Source of the DNA: Ciona intestinalis
Taxonomy: Eukaryota; Chordata; Ascidiacea; Phlebobranchia; Cionidae
Assembly: GCF_000224145.3 (NCBI RefSeq)
Contig: NC_020172.2
Coordinates: 1,124,921 to 1,188,920 of the forward strand
DNA length: 64,000 nt
Direction: 5' to 3'
The notes below the pieces were generated by a model. It was given only the letters and a program-made list of their open reading frames with translations. It was not told the origin of the DNA and searched no databases. Of the stretch, positions 1 through 15,300 are shown in pieces (position 1 is the first letter of the stretch; each line of letters starts with the position of its first letter). The position numbers and the translations under genes are program-made.

Positions 1-302
1 ACATTTGGCAATGCTTAATGAATAAGTTTAAGATATATGTATGGACGCTGGCCTGGCAGTGTTTGTGGTCTGCTACAATCTTATTAAACAAAAGCCTTGA
101 GAGTTGAAAATGATTAGCTTAATTAAGTGTTTTCAAACTATTATTTTTTTCTCGCCAGTTAGTCTAATTAAAAAAAAATATTTCAACATAACGTTTTAAC
201 AGTTATAATTATAATTTTATGGCCATTTATAACTTATTTATTTGGGGGTAGTTTTAGAAATTTAGAATTATTCCTATTAATTGAAACCACTTGTTAATAT
301 AG

Positions 303-3300
303 CTGCCGAGCAATTTGTTGAAGCTGCTCGAATCAAATGCACACAAGGTGATAACCAATGGCCCATGGAACCCCCAAAATATGACGACTACACCAGCTTT
401 GTTGAGTAAGTTTGAACAATATACTGGGTACTAAACTGAGTACTGTAGTATGTAAAACTGAAATTCCCAAACTTGAGTACATGAGAATGAGATAAATTAT
501 ACTTAAACCTTGTGTGGCCACAACCAGAAAACCTTGATGATTCATGGTATTATTAATAAGTTGATAGTTGATACATATTTTTTGAATTTTGAGGTTTACT
601 TAACTTTCACCAGCATAATAATATATAGTGGGATGGTGGAAGATGGGACACCTTTATCACATAATCTTTTTAATGTATAAATATGATAAAATATGCTGAT
701 CATGTTTTAAACAATTACCAAAGGTCTATGGGAGCGTAAAGATACGGTTTGATAATTCTTTAAAAGTTTGAATTTTCTTTGTTTACCACCAAATGTGGCG
801 AGTAAATAGATTGAAAACGTGTCCCATCTTCCCCACCACCCTACTATATATTTATCTAAAATAATAATGTCAAACCTAACTTTTAAATTTCCCACATTTT
901 GTACCAATTTCCCTAATCTATGCTAGTATTGCCAGCTCAACCAAATGTTCAAATCTACATATCTGTTACATTTCATTAAATTCAAATCTACATACGAACA
1001 TACCTGTCATAATGCATTCAATTCTCCCCTATGCTTCATCATAGGAAAACTACTAAGCACAAACGACGCATGAGTGTTGTTGATTCCACTGCTATTGCTG
1101 CAGAAGGTAGTGCTGAGGCACAAGCCCCCACCGAACAAATGGGCCGCCGCATGACAACTGTGTATTCCACTGACTATGATGGTGTTGACCTATCTAGGGT
1201 CGTCATGCATAAAACCAAAGCAAAAATGAACCTGGAAAGAGCAATGGCTGAGGATGGTATACAAATTAGTTTAAAATATTACATTATATACATTATATCT
1301 ACCTGTGCAGTAGGTATAGATTTATGTAACAATATAAATTATATATTTATATATATATATGAATGAATGAATGAATGTAACTTACTTTATCCTCGCGTGG
1401 CCGGAAAACGACAGTCGTTAACACACGGGTTTAGCACTTTGTGCCAGCTTACGAGTTACCATGTATATTACTTTGTGGGTGATTATTTTTTTGGGATTTT
1501 TTTTATGTATAGCTGATAATTTGGACAACCACCACTGGGTTGGAGTAATTGCTGCTAAGTATCTTGCCCAAGGACGTATATGCTCACAATGGTAGCAACG
1601 TCGAGCCTTGAACCAATTAACTATGGGAGTATGGGTTACAAGCCTTTACAGGCAGGCGCGCTAACTACTATGCCACGCGCCGGACGTTTATATATATATA
1701 TATATTTATATATAGTAAATTTTTAATTTAAAATTTATACTACAGCTTTGCATTTAGAGCACTATTTTAAATGCCAATAGAAACTAATATTCTGCTCTAT
1801 AATATGGTTGTACAGTTAAGGTCTTACAGCGAGGCACATCAAGGGTCCTGTGATATATGCCAAAGTTTTTTAATCACCCCAACACCCAGCAAACATAATG
1901 TGAACTAAAAGTCTAAAACTTAAAAATACCTGAAATTATGTTTAGTCAAAAGTAAAACAATATATAGTGTTAGATATATTGTAACAACTAGATTGTACCC
2001 TTTCAAAATTTATCAAAACTTACCCTAAAAGAGATGCGAAAGCCAACTCATCAAAAATATTCACAGCTGCGGGTCCCAAACCATCTCTGGTTGACTTTGT
2101 TATGAATGGGACCCCTAAAAATGTTGGTAGAAGATCATCTACTGTGTTGACTGATGGCACCAAAATAATTGCACAGAATGCCAACTATGAGGACTTGAAA
2201 GAAGCAGTGGCACCCAACGCTAAGTTTGATGTAATGATATTAATATATAAACTGTTGCTAGCCATTTAAACTTGTTTTAGGATGATGTAATATTTTAGGC
2301 GCTCCAGTTTTAAACCTGAAACAGCTCCTACCTCACTGTTATATACAGCAAGTAGAGCAAGTATATTGCATTGGTCATATAAAAAGGTTTATTACTTTAC
2401 CGAAGGTTTATTACTTTACCGACCATGTGTGTAAATGCATTTTCACAATGTAACCCAGATATTACTAAGCATTTAAAAAAAATGGTTCAATGTAATGTTT
2501 AAAAAAGTGTCCACTGCCCAGGTAAAACCGTTCACCATAAAAAATCTGTTTAACATATAAAAAACTATCCAAGTAAAACTGTCCACCATATAAAACTAAC
2601 TTTATAATATCTATGCTGCAGGATCCTGACGTTACAACATGGCAGGAGAGACTCTTCAATCTAACTATCATCAACCCAAAGCATATCTTCTATAAGTTTT
2701 GGATCAACTATATGTTTGTGATTAGTTTGCTGTCTGGTATCTACACAACTTTCATGGCTTTTTTCACCACAACACCTGGACAAGGTAAAAATATGCTTTA
2801 GTATATAAATGGTTTGTTTTAACTACCTTTTATTAAATTTGTAAAATTATGACTGATAGAAAATGTTTTTTACTCTTGTGGCTGTTTTAAATAGCTATTT
2901 TGTATTTTACATTGTGGCTGTTATAAATAGCAAATTATTTTTAAATATTATTCATTGATTACTAAGGTGTAATGTAACTATAATATCTCATTAAAATACC
3001 AATAATATGCTACCTAATTTTCAAAAATATTGAAATGAAAAGGAACAAATAAAACAAAAAAATCAGTTTGTTTTATAAATGTTAATAAGAGGGAATAAAG
3101 CAAAATCATTTTTTTCTTTTAAAAATTCTTAAAAAAAAACGAAAAAAGCAATAACATTCTCTATTTTTAACAAAAACATTAATAAAAACAGAAAAAAATG
3201 CAAGACTTCTATTTTTCTTTCAGAAATAATAATAAAAAAGGATTAAGTTATAATTTTTTTTATTTTTATTTTAGAAATAATCTTACACTGGAGTGGAAGC

Positions 3301-6300
3301 TGAAGCTCTTGATTTAATGGCAATTGCAACGGACTCGTGTAATTCTGGAGTCAATTCAGCTCTCTCAACCAACTGTAGTTCGCTTACTGGCTTCGACAAT
3401 ATTGCTGGTTGCATTCAAAGTGGTAGCAGCATATTCGGAACTATGATTATGGGCTCAACTGGGAGTTATAGGTTTGAAAACCTTTTCATTTTTATCTGTG
3501 GTTTAAAAAATATATAAGAGGGTGGGGGAAGATGGGACAACTTTTGTACGTAATATCTAAATATTTTGATTAAGTTCTTAACAATTAACAACGGTATGTG
3601 GGAACCGTGAGGATACAGTTTTAAAATTCTTTGAATTTTTTTTGTTTACTATTACATGGGACGAAAAAATAGAATGAAAAGCTGTCCCATCTTCCTCCAC
3701 CCTACTATATTATTTTTTCTTTAAGATCTGATTTATTAAAAATGTAGTTAAACTTACATTTTTGTAACAAATGCTGATCTGTGCTTATTAATTATCTAAT
3801 GTTCTGAATAAATAAGTGTTACTTGTTCATCCCTGCGTGGCAAAGCAACAACAGTCATTATAACATTAGTGTTTTGTTTCATACACCACTTGCCAGCTTG
3901 TGAGTTATCTCATATGTGAATTTGTGAGTTATATACCTTTATTCAGATTTTTCTATTTTTTAAATATATGACTTAAAATTAGGTCAAGCCATAATGGGCC
4001 GCTGCTGATTGGTTAAAGCATTACTAAAGCATGCTAGACACTGCCCATGGCTGTAGTATAATTATATATATAAGCCTACCCTTTTACTAAAATACCATAC
4101 CATTATCAGCATCATAGTACCATCCACATACGACATCAGTCGTGTTGCTTACAACCCAACCTCAGATGAAGGAAGACTCCACATCTTCCTCACGTACGCC
4201 ATCATTGATTTATCCTTTTATTTCAACATCTTTGTCAACTTGAGAACTGAAGTCCTTACTCCAAATGGTTAGTACTACCTAAGGGATTTAGGACTTTTTT
4301 ATTCAATATATAATATATATATATATATTTATATATTATTTTTAAGCGTAACTGTTACTTAAACAACTACTTAATTTTTGAATAAAAGAAGTAAATTTTT
4401 AAAACTTACTAAAAACTAAACTAACAATTGGTCATGCAATAACTAGTTTTCTATATGTTCATACAATAAATTAAGCTTGAACAAAATTCTTTTGGCAATG
4501 CCAAACCCAGTTGTTAGTTGTTACATCCTGACACAAATCTAACGAAAATTCGTGTAATATACAATTAATATGTTGTAGTAAGATGATAATTGTAATTCCC
4601 TTTCAGTGGTCACCAATGGGTTGTCTATTTTGTCAGCCATATACAAAAAAAAAACAACCATCCAAAAAGTTACATATGTGGTAACTCCTAAGCAAGCAAG
4701 AGGTGTATAAAACAGAACAGCCGTGTTATTATAATTGTAATTCCCATTAAGGGGTCACTAATGGGTTGTCTAAATTGTCAGCCATACAGAAAAAAACCAA
4801 CCATCCACAAAGTTACATATACGTGGTAACTCGTAAGCAGGCACAGGCTGTATAAAACGGAACATCCACATTATAACCACTGTCGTCACCCCGCCACGCT
4901 ATGATAAAGCGGGTTACATTCATTCCTATGTTGCAGTAAAGCAATATTTGTATTTTATTCCAACAGGATTTTTGACAAGCTTTAAGGATATTTACAACAA
5001 CTACAATAAATGGAACAAACTATGGCTTGATATCCTAGGTGTGATTCCCTTTGAGATAATATCACCTTGGGTTGGTTGTACTAGGATTGCAAAATATCAT
5101 GCAATGGCATTTTTGAGACTTAACAGAATCCTGTATTTCTTTCGGTATGAAAAATGTAATTTATTGGTTTGTGGTTTCTATTTTATCTATATTGTGTTAT
5201 ACTAAGGGAGCTCCTACAGCGTGGTTCATTACTCTGACACACAGGTTGCTACAACTGATTTAGTGACCACTGTTAGCGCGCCTGNNNNNNNNNNNNNNNN
5301 NNNNNNNNNNNNNNNNNNNNNNNNNNNNNNNNNNCATTCATTCACTGGGTAGGAGCAATGCCCTCTAAGTGTCCCATGGTGTTAGCTGCCATGTAAAAGT
5401 TTTTAATTTGATTTTGTTGTGGCTGTTAATTTTGGGTAATTTATTATTGTACACAACGTGAGTGCAATTAAATAATTGTATATTTAATGTACCCAACCAG
5501 GCACTTAGTTGGCCAACTTATGGTTATACCTTTGGTCCACTTGGGTAAAACACACAAACTGCAGTGAGACTTGAACTCAGTACCTTTTACTTACAAGTAT
5601 CATGGTTTAAATCGGTGTTTTCCAACCTTTTTAGCTTGCAAACTGATAAAATTTCCGGCATTAAAGTTGAAGCGGACCGGCGGTTGAGAACCACTGGTTT
5701 AAACAATACACTAATGTTTTTTTTTTATTTTACAAACTTGTTTTACCTGCAGGTATGTCCCAAGCTCCTTCTCAAGATGGGAATACAGTCTTAACGTGCA
5801 GATTGTAAGAATCCGTACCCTTAAGTTTGTAGCTTACATATATACGTTTACACACATGTGTTCATGCTTCTACTACTGGTGGTCATGTGGTTACGGCATG
5901 CAAAGGTAAGTTTTATGTAATATCACAGCTTTATGGGCGGGAGTAGCGAGAAAAATATGTAAATAGAGAATTAAAGAGGCATACCAACGAAAAATGAAAA
6001 TTTGTATACAGATAGAAATGCCCACAAAAATATGGTACCAACAAAGTTTCTCCAAATAATACAGCTTCTAAAAAAGGGTTTAGGGGTCGGCGGACCCCCT
6101 TCCTTATAACCCCCCCCCCCAAAAAAAAAATTAATTAAAACAATTTTTGTAAAAAGTTTTTGATTAAACCCCCTCCCCCCCCCTTATTTTTTTCTGGCTG
6201 CGCCACTGGCTACACATAAAAAATAAAAAAAATCCACAAAAAATAATCACCCACAAAGTAACATACTTGGTAACTTGTAAGCTGGCCCGAGGTGTATGAA

Positions 6301-9300
6301 CACCCATGTTATAACAACGTTTTCCGGCAATGGATAGAGTAAGATACATTCATAATTATAAACAAAGCTATATTCCACCCACAGTCACCTGGACAGGATT
6401 ATGTACAAATGTCGATTTGGTTCATGGGCATGGGTCTTTGATATCGGGTATATCACCAACAAAGGCCAGGATTATATCAAGACAATGTACTGGGCTTCTA
6501 CTACCATGACTAGTACAGGGTAAGTAATGGTTGCAGTTAAAAAATATAATAACATTGAAAAATGTACAGATTGGTAATATAGGCGCTACAGTTTTGAATT
6601 TTTAACACAGTCTAAATCTGTGGACATTGATGAGGATTTTTAAAAAAATAATAGCTAACATAAATGGATGGTGGGCGTTGGTGGCTGTTTTCATGGTGTG
6701 TCTTGCTATGGGAATTTAGGCCACAGTTGGCTGATTACTCCGAAAAAAATATTGCCATTTTAACACATCAATCAGTTCTTAACCTTTCTGAAGTTGTAAG
6801 GTCTAAGAAAAACATGTTCGATTTTTAATACCCCATACAAACAAAAATACAGCGTGTAATTACTGCTTGCAATAATAGATTACAGTTTGTATTTAACACT
6901 GACTAGACTAGACCACCTGCAATGCTAACAACTCTCATCAGGGGTTTTATTTTTCCACCATGACTCAATCTTTAGGTCAAAGCCGACTTCCCCCATTGTT
7001 ACAGTCGTGTCTTTACGTCTATTTTGTTTCTATTACAAGTTTAATAACTTAATAATAATCTAAACAATATCTAAACATAAACTGCTTGTTTGTCTGCTAG
7101 GTATGTTTTTAACTGTAAGCGTGTTTTAACAGCTGTTGTTTTGTCGCTATATCCTGTCTTTTCGTATATATTTCTAAAACTAAATATTTCTAAAACTTTG
7201 CTACCATAATCGTAAAGACAAATAAAGTCAATAAAATATTATTATAAACACTTGAATTAACTCCTTTTACCCAGCTATGGAGATATCTCAGCAAGCACAA
7301 CCAGTGGAAGAATGTTTGCCCTTGGTACAATGATCATAGGTACTGTGATGTACGGGTGGCTGGTGGCTGTTATTGCCTCCACAGTTTCAAACAGCGAGGC
7401 AGCTGAAGTCAGCTTCAGAAACTCCATGCTTGCAACTAAACAATATCTCGTCGTGCATGCAGTAAGTTAACTGTGAATGCATGTAAACCGCGAAAACTTA
7501 AATTTATATTGTGATTATGTAAAAAAAAAGCTAATACCCTTACAGTTTTTAAAAGTAATGACATATTTTATGTGCGATAGATGTTACCAGTTGACGAGTA
7601 ACCAATTAACATAGCAAAGTGGTTTAAATCAGTTTAAAATAAATGAAAAGGCGTAAATCAAAACCCCCTTCCCTTTAAAAGTGTCTATTAACAGTTTGTG
7701 TATCACTATCTACTTATAAAATACACAGCCCACGCTCAAATATAATTAAATTTCCTAGCTGAAAAGTTTTACCGTTGGTCAAACATAGGCAGCACCTATG
7801 GTGCCTGCTGCATAGGCCTCGCATTTTTTTATACATTTTGATTTAAATCTGGGGTAACATTGTTGTAATGTCTCGATTGGCTCATAGTTGGCAAAAATTA
7901 GAAACTTTGTTCTTTAATGTTCCAAATATTTTGACACCTAGCGCTAGAGTGCAAAACGGGTGCTAGATGATTAAAATTTGTGTATACAGACATGTCAGGA
8001 CCCCAAACTTTACGTCACCCTTCACCCTTACTTTACATCTATGCTATGCTGACTATTCCTAAACACTACCCAATTTTTTCAGGTAAAGAATGCCTTGGTT
8101 GATAGGGTCATGAACGTACGTCGAATAGAATGGGAACGTTACTGTGGGACCGCCACACCTGGTGTTCAAACTATAGGGCGTGAACTACCGAAGCAGTTAC
8201 ACAGTGTTCTGCTGTATGAAAGTGTTAACAAGTTTGTAGAGGGTTTACCTTTCTTTCATGGGGTGGACACATCTTTTATAGCCATGTTGTGCAACCATGT
8301 GATGATATTTCACTACTCTGAAGGGGATGTCATTATTTATGAGGTAGGTTGGGATTTTGGTAACTTTTTGTTAAAGAAAATTGTTTTTTTTTTGCTTTAA
8401 ATTACACTAACACTTGGTCACTGTAATTGTTAAATGAATGAATAAGTGTCACATTTTATTGTGTTGTGGCTGGGCAACATCAGTTGTTATTACATATGGG
8501 TCTATTTTATGTCCTCATACCTGTTATGAGATACCAGGTGTAAAAACCTTTTGGTTCATTATTTTTCTGCTTGTGTTTGGCTTTTTTTGAAAAATCATTA
8601 GTAACTATTGAGTTTGAGCAATTGGCATTAAAGGAAAAATCACACAAGAACTTACATACCCCCACTGTTAAGAGATAGAACCTTTAACCTTGCATTTTAT
8701 TTGGTTAAGCAAACACTCAAACCAGTGCGCCACAGTTGTATTGTTGCATTTACGCTTATGTTTGCCCGTTTAACCAAATGGACATTGCCACTAATAATAA
8801 AGTGCCATCTTTCTTAAGTTACTTTAGTAATTCTTGAACCCTGCTATTCTAGCTACAAAAAAAGAGGTAAATTTACAAATAGTGTTTAAACTGATATAAA
8901 CAGGGTGATCTGTCAAGGAACCTTTACATCATAAAGCAAGGTCATTGTGACATCGTAACTGAGGATTTAAGTGAAATTGTCGACCATCTTGTCCCAGGAG
9001 ACTATTTCGGTGAAATTGAGGTACGTTTATTATTTTTATAGTTTGAAAAGCCCTTTTTTTTTATTTCCTAGTAAAACACTGGGTAAAAATGCAGTTACAG
9101 GGAACTTACACCCATAGTTTTCGAGCATAGAGAACCTGATTGATTAATGCATACTTTAACTCATTTGTGTAGATATGCAACAAGGTAAAAACTATTTAAT
9201 TTTAAAACTGCGGTGCTAAAACCATACCTGTATTAAAAATTGGGGTGACCTCTCAAAATCTGGCTTTCTTGGAACAAATTAAAAGATTACATTCAGTTCA

Positions 9301-12300
9301 AAAATTCTGTCTGTATTTTTGCACACATGTTTTATAATTTAGCTATAGTTCCCTTTATTACCTCAACTTTCCATAGATCCTCTTTGGATGCGGATCACCT
9401 CGTACCGTTGTCGCTGATACTGCTTGTGAAGTCCTGGTCCTCCAGAGAGGAGACATCGACACTGTCCTCCAGTCCTTCCCTGTCCTCCAAGCACAAATGA
9501 ACAAGATTGAGGACGATGCCTCGTATAAAGAGCGTGTGCTGAACGCAATCAACCAACGTAATGCAAACAGCAGAATGGGGTAGGTACTGTGACTTTTCCT
9601 CTAAAATTAGGTAAAAATGAAAGTAAATAAAATATTTGTAATAAAATTTTACCAAAACTTGGCATGTTTGGTTTATTTATGCTTTATAGCTGTTAAACTG
9701 TTTGAATGTCTAATTTTAGACGACATATAGGAGTTATAAGGCAAAATAATACTAAAAAATAAACATTTAGTGACTTGTAACTCAAAGTTTATTCGTTTTG
9801 GCTGGGGCTAGTTTAAATTTGTTAACTTCTAGGCAGGCACAAGGTGCATGAAACAACACCCATGTTAATATAAGTTATAACGACTGTCATAACTACGCAA
9901 TGCTGGAATAAAAAATATAGTGCTGTTGGGCAAGATGTGTTACCATTGGGTCATAGGACTTTTTAAATCCCATTTTTTTCTGTATGTGTTTTGAACAATT
10001 AAACACTCTTAAAAAGGGTTGCAGGGCTATAAGTATATAAATCTGTAAATATTATTTGTTTGCTACCAGTTAGGATAAGAAAAGAGAATGAAAACATAAA
10101 CCATCTAACCCCACCCAACTATATTCATTCAAGTAAAAATATAATATGAACACAAAAGTTTTCTATTAGAGTTACAATGACGGACCGCTACAACCTTGAA
10201 GAAATCGAAGGGGGGACAGTTCTGTATGCTGACCATAAGATTAATACACCTCTTATACATACCAATGCTAAGGAAGACTCAGAGAACAGCATATCAAGCT
10301 ACTTCCTCCTCCCCATCACTTTCGATCCTCTGAGCAGGGATTACAGAATCTATGAAGGGATCAGAGTGATCTTGACGGTTCTTACTGTAATTCTTGTTCC
10401 TCTGCAGGTGAAATTTAATTCTCTTTAAAAGTTTATAAACATTTATCTTGTCAAAAGTGATATATATTCTAAATTTTTACCTTTTTTATTTTGAGGCTTT
10501 TTTTCTTTTGTATGTTCATCTTTAAAAATATGTAAAATTTGTGTTGGTACATAGCCTAGATATTTTCTTAGAGTATTTGGCACTGTTAGATTAAAAAACA
10601 TTTCTAAGTAGAGGTGTTCAGGCAATTCTTCCCTATATATTTCCCTGTGCTTTTCTGCAAGTACACCCAAAATTTTACAACAAACAAACATAAAATCACA
10701 TCAAACACAAATTTCATACATAACGTAATAACTATTTTTTTCTTCTTTCAGTTTTCCATCCTCCCCAGCAATGCCAGCCTCCTTGTCCTCCAATACCTCC
10801 TGGACTTTCTGAGCTTATTTGACCAATACGTGAAAGCGCACACTTCATACTTTGATGACAGATCAGTAGCTGTGACCAACTCTGCACAAACTGCCAGGCG
10901 TTACCTGAAAACAAGTTTTGCTGTCGACTTAATCTCTTGGTTTCCGATTGAGTTATTGGTACTAGCATGTCTTGGTAGCCCTGTAAGCCAAATGCAGTGG
11001 AGACTGGTCGCAATACTGAGAATTAACCGTCTTCTGCAGCTGTATAAGGTGAATGAGTTACTACACATTTCATTTATAAAGGATGTTTAATTTGCATAGG
11101 TTTTTTATTGGGTTTTTGTTAGGTTTAGCGTTTATGTTTTATTGATAATATTTTTGTATATAATTTTTAGCCAAGATCATGTTTTTTCCTTGTTTCATAG
11201 CTCAATTGATCAGGTATAACTGTTAAATTTCAATAACCTTAGTATCTGACCAAAAAAAAGTTCCTACTTTTTTTTCAAGGTCTTTGGATTTTTCTCGTTC
11301 TGGTTGTCGGACATTCGTTCCAACAGACGATGGCTTAAACACTGCAGTAGTGTGCTGTATGGATTCATTCTACACCATTGGTTTGCTTGCTTGCTCTTTG
11401 TATCTGCATGCCCCCCTGAATCTGTTAATGTAAGTTATAATGGCAGTTCTTCGTTAGTATGTGTGTTTAACTTGACTTAGTGTTAAATAAAGTAGTATGT
11501 GTTTTTTACTATTGATGACACGAGGTGTATGAAACAAAACAATTCTGTTTATATTAAATATATTTTTTACTATGACCTGATTTATCAATAATGTGGCTGG
11601 GCATTGAGAGTTGTTGTTATAACACGGATGTTTTGTTTTACACACCTCGTGCCCCATTGTAACTTTTAATATCAATATTATTTTTGGGATTTTTCATGGC
11701 TGATAATGTAGACATTCTATAAGAGGCTACTCAGTTGGAACAAGTGCCATTAAGTATCTTGCTCAAGGAAGCATACGCAGCGTATGATACGCTTACAATG
11801 GTAGCAGGGGCAGGCCTTGAATCCTTAACCTCTTGACCATTGGCAGGCACGATAGGTCGCTAACCATTGTGGCTTGGTGCCAAACTGATATCATTTTACA
11901 TACACCCTCTTTTCATATCCAAATTTCCTAGGCCATATCAGTGTACTTAAACATAGCAATACACAGAATGACGCATTGTACAGCTCCATGCCAGAGATGG
12001 TGTCATTCAATAACACAGGATCTGTCACTTTCTGCCAAAATTCCACCTGGATTGGCCAACTTGCTACACAGAATATCTTCCCTGCCCTAGATGTGGTTAT
12101 GTCAGCTACTGACCAATATATAGTCAGTCTATATTGGGCAACTGCCACTTTGGTGTGCGTTGGGTATGGTGACATCCACGCAAGGATGCAAACGGAAATG
12201 TTTATGGCAACAGTGGTAATGATCATGGGTGAGTCAAATATTTTTGTTTATTTTTATAAAATTTTAGTTTATGTAACTTTAAAAACAAAGCATTTATATA

Positions 12301-15300
12301 TTATTTTATGTGAGTGAGGTCTAAGAGCGTGGCATAGCACCGGACATTAGATTTTGGGCAAACTTGGCCCAGTATCCCAACACACAGGGTGCTACAAGCC
12401 ATAAGTTTGTAGTGACTGGGTTTGAGCAATGTCCAGTTGGTGCCTTGTCCAAGAATACATACTTCTATCAGTATCAGGTATTGAACTCGGTATCCTTCAA
12501 TTATAATACAACCACTGAGCCACATCGTCAGACATACTAGCAATTTGTAGCACAAAAAAAACTGAGTTTTTTTGTTCCAATTTCTATAAAACCATCACCT
12601 ACCTTATGCACGCTGTCAAGCGGCCAAAAAAGAGTGATGCAACGATTAAGTCCACATTAATTCAACCTCTTCTTCCAGGAACGGTGTATTATTCCTCCAT
12701 CCTCGGAGACATCTCTGCCAACATCCAGACTGATGACATCAGGAGAGGACACTACAAAGGAAAACTTTCAGACATTCTTAAATTCTTTAAGGTCTATGAT
12801 GTTACTAAGGAAACACAAAGACAAGTAAGATAAAAAACAAATTAAAGTTAAACTAAATGTGAGTTATAGAAGGTATTAGGAAATAAGGTCATTGGTCCCA
12901 AACTTTTGAAAATGCAGGGGTAGTTAGATTCCCATGTAACAAATGTGGTTTCAATAAAGGCAGTGTAAATAAAAAATCCCCCAAAAATAATCACTTACAA
13001 AGTAACATACATGGTAACTCGTAAGCTGGCACGAGGTGTTAAACCCATGTTATAACACCTGTCATTTTCCGGCCAGCACACGAGAATAAAGTAAGTTACA
13101 TTACATTCGTTCAGTGTAGTAAAATAGTTATTTTCCCCTAGGTTTGGCTTCTTTGTATTAAGACAGACACATTACACTAAGATAAATTAACTTTAAGATG
13201 TAAAACCAAGTGATAAAACACATGACATCACCCCTGTTATAACAAATTCTATATCTAACATTACGCCTATAGTTTTGCATTAATGTGGCTTGAGAGTAAT
13301 ATATCATTACCACGAATAAAAATATTGTAATTTTTCTAATGATCATCTTTTTTGTTGTGGACACACCTCCGGGCACGCTTCAGACAAAGGCGCACTTGCA
13401 TGCCGTATCCACGTGATCTGCGCAATGTGCCACAATCAGCGTGGTTCGCACTTGCAAGCCTTAGTAACGTGATTTGCCCTGCGCAATGTAACGCAGTCAG
13501 CGTGGTTCATTATTAATTGTGAAGCTATGTAGTAATTTGTGTCACTATGTCGCAATTAAGTGCCCTATATATACGAATGTGCTCGCCTTAGTTTTCATTC
13601 GCTATTCCAGCGTTTCAATCAGTGGCGCAGCCAGAAAAAAAAATAGGGGGGGGGGTTTATCAAAAAATTGTTTAAATTACATTTTATTTATTTATTTTTT
13701 GTTTTTTTAAAAGCGGGGGTTACAACCCCGAAACCCCCCTGGCTGTGCCACTGGTTTCAATACAAACCCAAGAACACATCATTTTTCTGCCTTTCAGGTC
13801 CTCAACTACTATTGCTACCTCTGGGATCGAACCCAGGGTGTAAGTCCTGACTACCTCCTCATCGGTCTTCCTCCTTCCATCCGGACCAGTGTGTGTCAGA
13901 GCATGTACGATCCCATGATCCGGGAGGCTTTCGGAGAAGGAGGAGCAGAGATCGACAAGGAGACGCAAGGATTCTTCCGACTCATGTCAACTCATATTCA
14001 ACCAGCTCTCTACCTGAAACAAAGCATCATCTGCAGGTAATTGATTTAGAAAAAGGATATTAAAATGCTTGTGTAAAACTGTGCAAATTGTCAGCCATGC
14101 ATTATTACAAAACTTTTAAAAAATTTATGTATATTTCCCATCAAAGTTACATATGTGGTAATTTGTAAGCAGGCACAAGGTGTATGAAACAAAAGACCCA
14201 TGTTATAACGACTGGCATTTCCCCACAACGCAATAATAAATAGGTTTCATTCATTTATTAATCTTATATGACGTTTGTAAATCATTGTTCTCAAACTCCT
14301 GATGAAAATCAGTGCTTTCCAAAATGTACTCTCTTACTTAGAAGTAATATAAATCTTGTACAGACGGGATGACATAGGCGACGAGATGTTTTTCATCCAA
14401 CGAGGAAACGTAGCGATCTTAGAAGATGATGATGAGACTGTGTGTAAGGTGCTTGGACCCGGACAACACTTTGGAGAGGTAAGTCCATATTAAACAATAC
14501 ATAAAATATAACTCATGTGAAATAGATTGAATATGGTAGGGCGGGAAAAGATGGGACCCCTCTACGTTCTATTTTCTCATCTCATTTGAAAGTAAACAAA
14601 GAATATTTAAAGAATTATAAACTTATCCTCACTACTCCCATAGACTGTTGTTAATAGTTTAAAACACATTCAGGATTTTGGATATTATGTGCTAAAGGTG
14701 TCCCAACTTCTCCTACAGTACTATACAGTACTGTGGGGACAAATGGGACACTTTTAGCACATAATATCTAGGTGTTCTAAACAATTAATAACGGTCTATG
14801 GGAGACATGAGAATAATGTATTATATTTCTTAGAATGTTTTTTTTGTTAACTACCAAAAAAAGAAAATAAAACGAAAAGGTGTCCCATCTTTCTCCACCC
14901 TACTATATATGTAACACAAAGCACAGGGTTTTTACCAGAGGTAGGAAACCTATAGCTGCCATGCAAATAATACTATGTTAGCAATTCTTAGCAGAATTGT
15001 TACAAATAAAATATATTTTTTTCTGTATATTTTTCTGTAATTTTTTATTATGTAACAATCTAAGAAGTTTTTTTGATTGCTTGAAATTGGTTTACCAAAA
15101 TATTTCTGTAAATCGTGATGTTTTTTTCTGAAAAATTTGCTTGTTAAGCAAAGTATTTATGCCTCTTATAAAATACAAATAAAAACACAGAGGTTTCATG
15201 GCTTTCTAAATTAAAAAGGTTTTTAACCTCTGCTTTATAAAGTCACTATGTACGTTATTTATAAAGAAAAAGTTTAAATAAACTGATATTACGTCAAAAC

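Larger units (their letters stand above)
303..2230 (+). other. CNGK: end of repeat I and linker to repeat II
   Basis: Exons 303-405, 1045-1256 and 2034-2230 encode a hydrophilic stretch. It starts with a helix-like segment (EQFVEAARIKC) that looks like the end of a CNBD, then a basic, Ser/Thr-rich linker (KHKRRMS; GRRSSTVLTD) with possible basophilic kinase sites. It contains no membrane segment. The second acceptor (AG ending at 2033) was chosen because the nearer AG at 2029-2031 puts stops in frame. Confidence 0.7.
2622..9579 (+). other. CNGK repeat II (S1-S6, pore, CNBD)
   Basis: S1 is in 2622-2784, a long S1-S2 loop in 3294-3471, S2 in 4110-4267, and S3 with an S4 of spaced arginines (FLRLNRILYFFR) in 4967-5144. 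S5 is in 5753-5905, pore helix and filter span 6385-6519 and 7275-7461 (intron inside the filter codons of STGYGD), and S6 follows. The CNBD is in 8083-8343, 8904-9020 and 9377-9579. It keeps FGE (GDYFGEIE) and an Arg-Thr pair (SPRTVVAD) of the phosphate-binding cassette, so it could bind a cyclic nucleotide. The 3294 acceptor was chosen over the stronger-looking one at 3274 because that one runs into a stop. Confidence 0.82.

Noticed and set aside
3275..3293. Earlier acceptor for channel exon 5 at 3274
   Set aside because: That acceptor gives a stop soon after the junction in the required phase; the AG at 3292-3293 keeps the frame.
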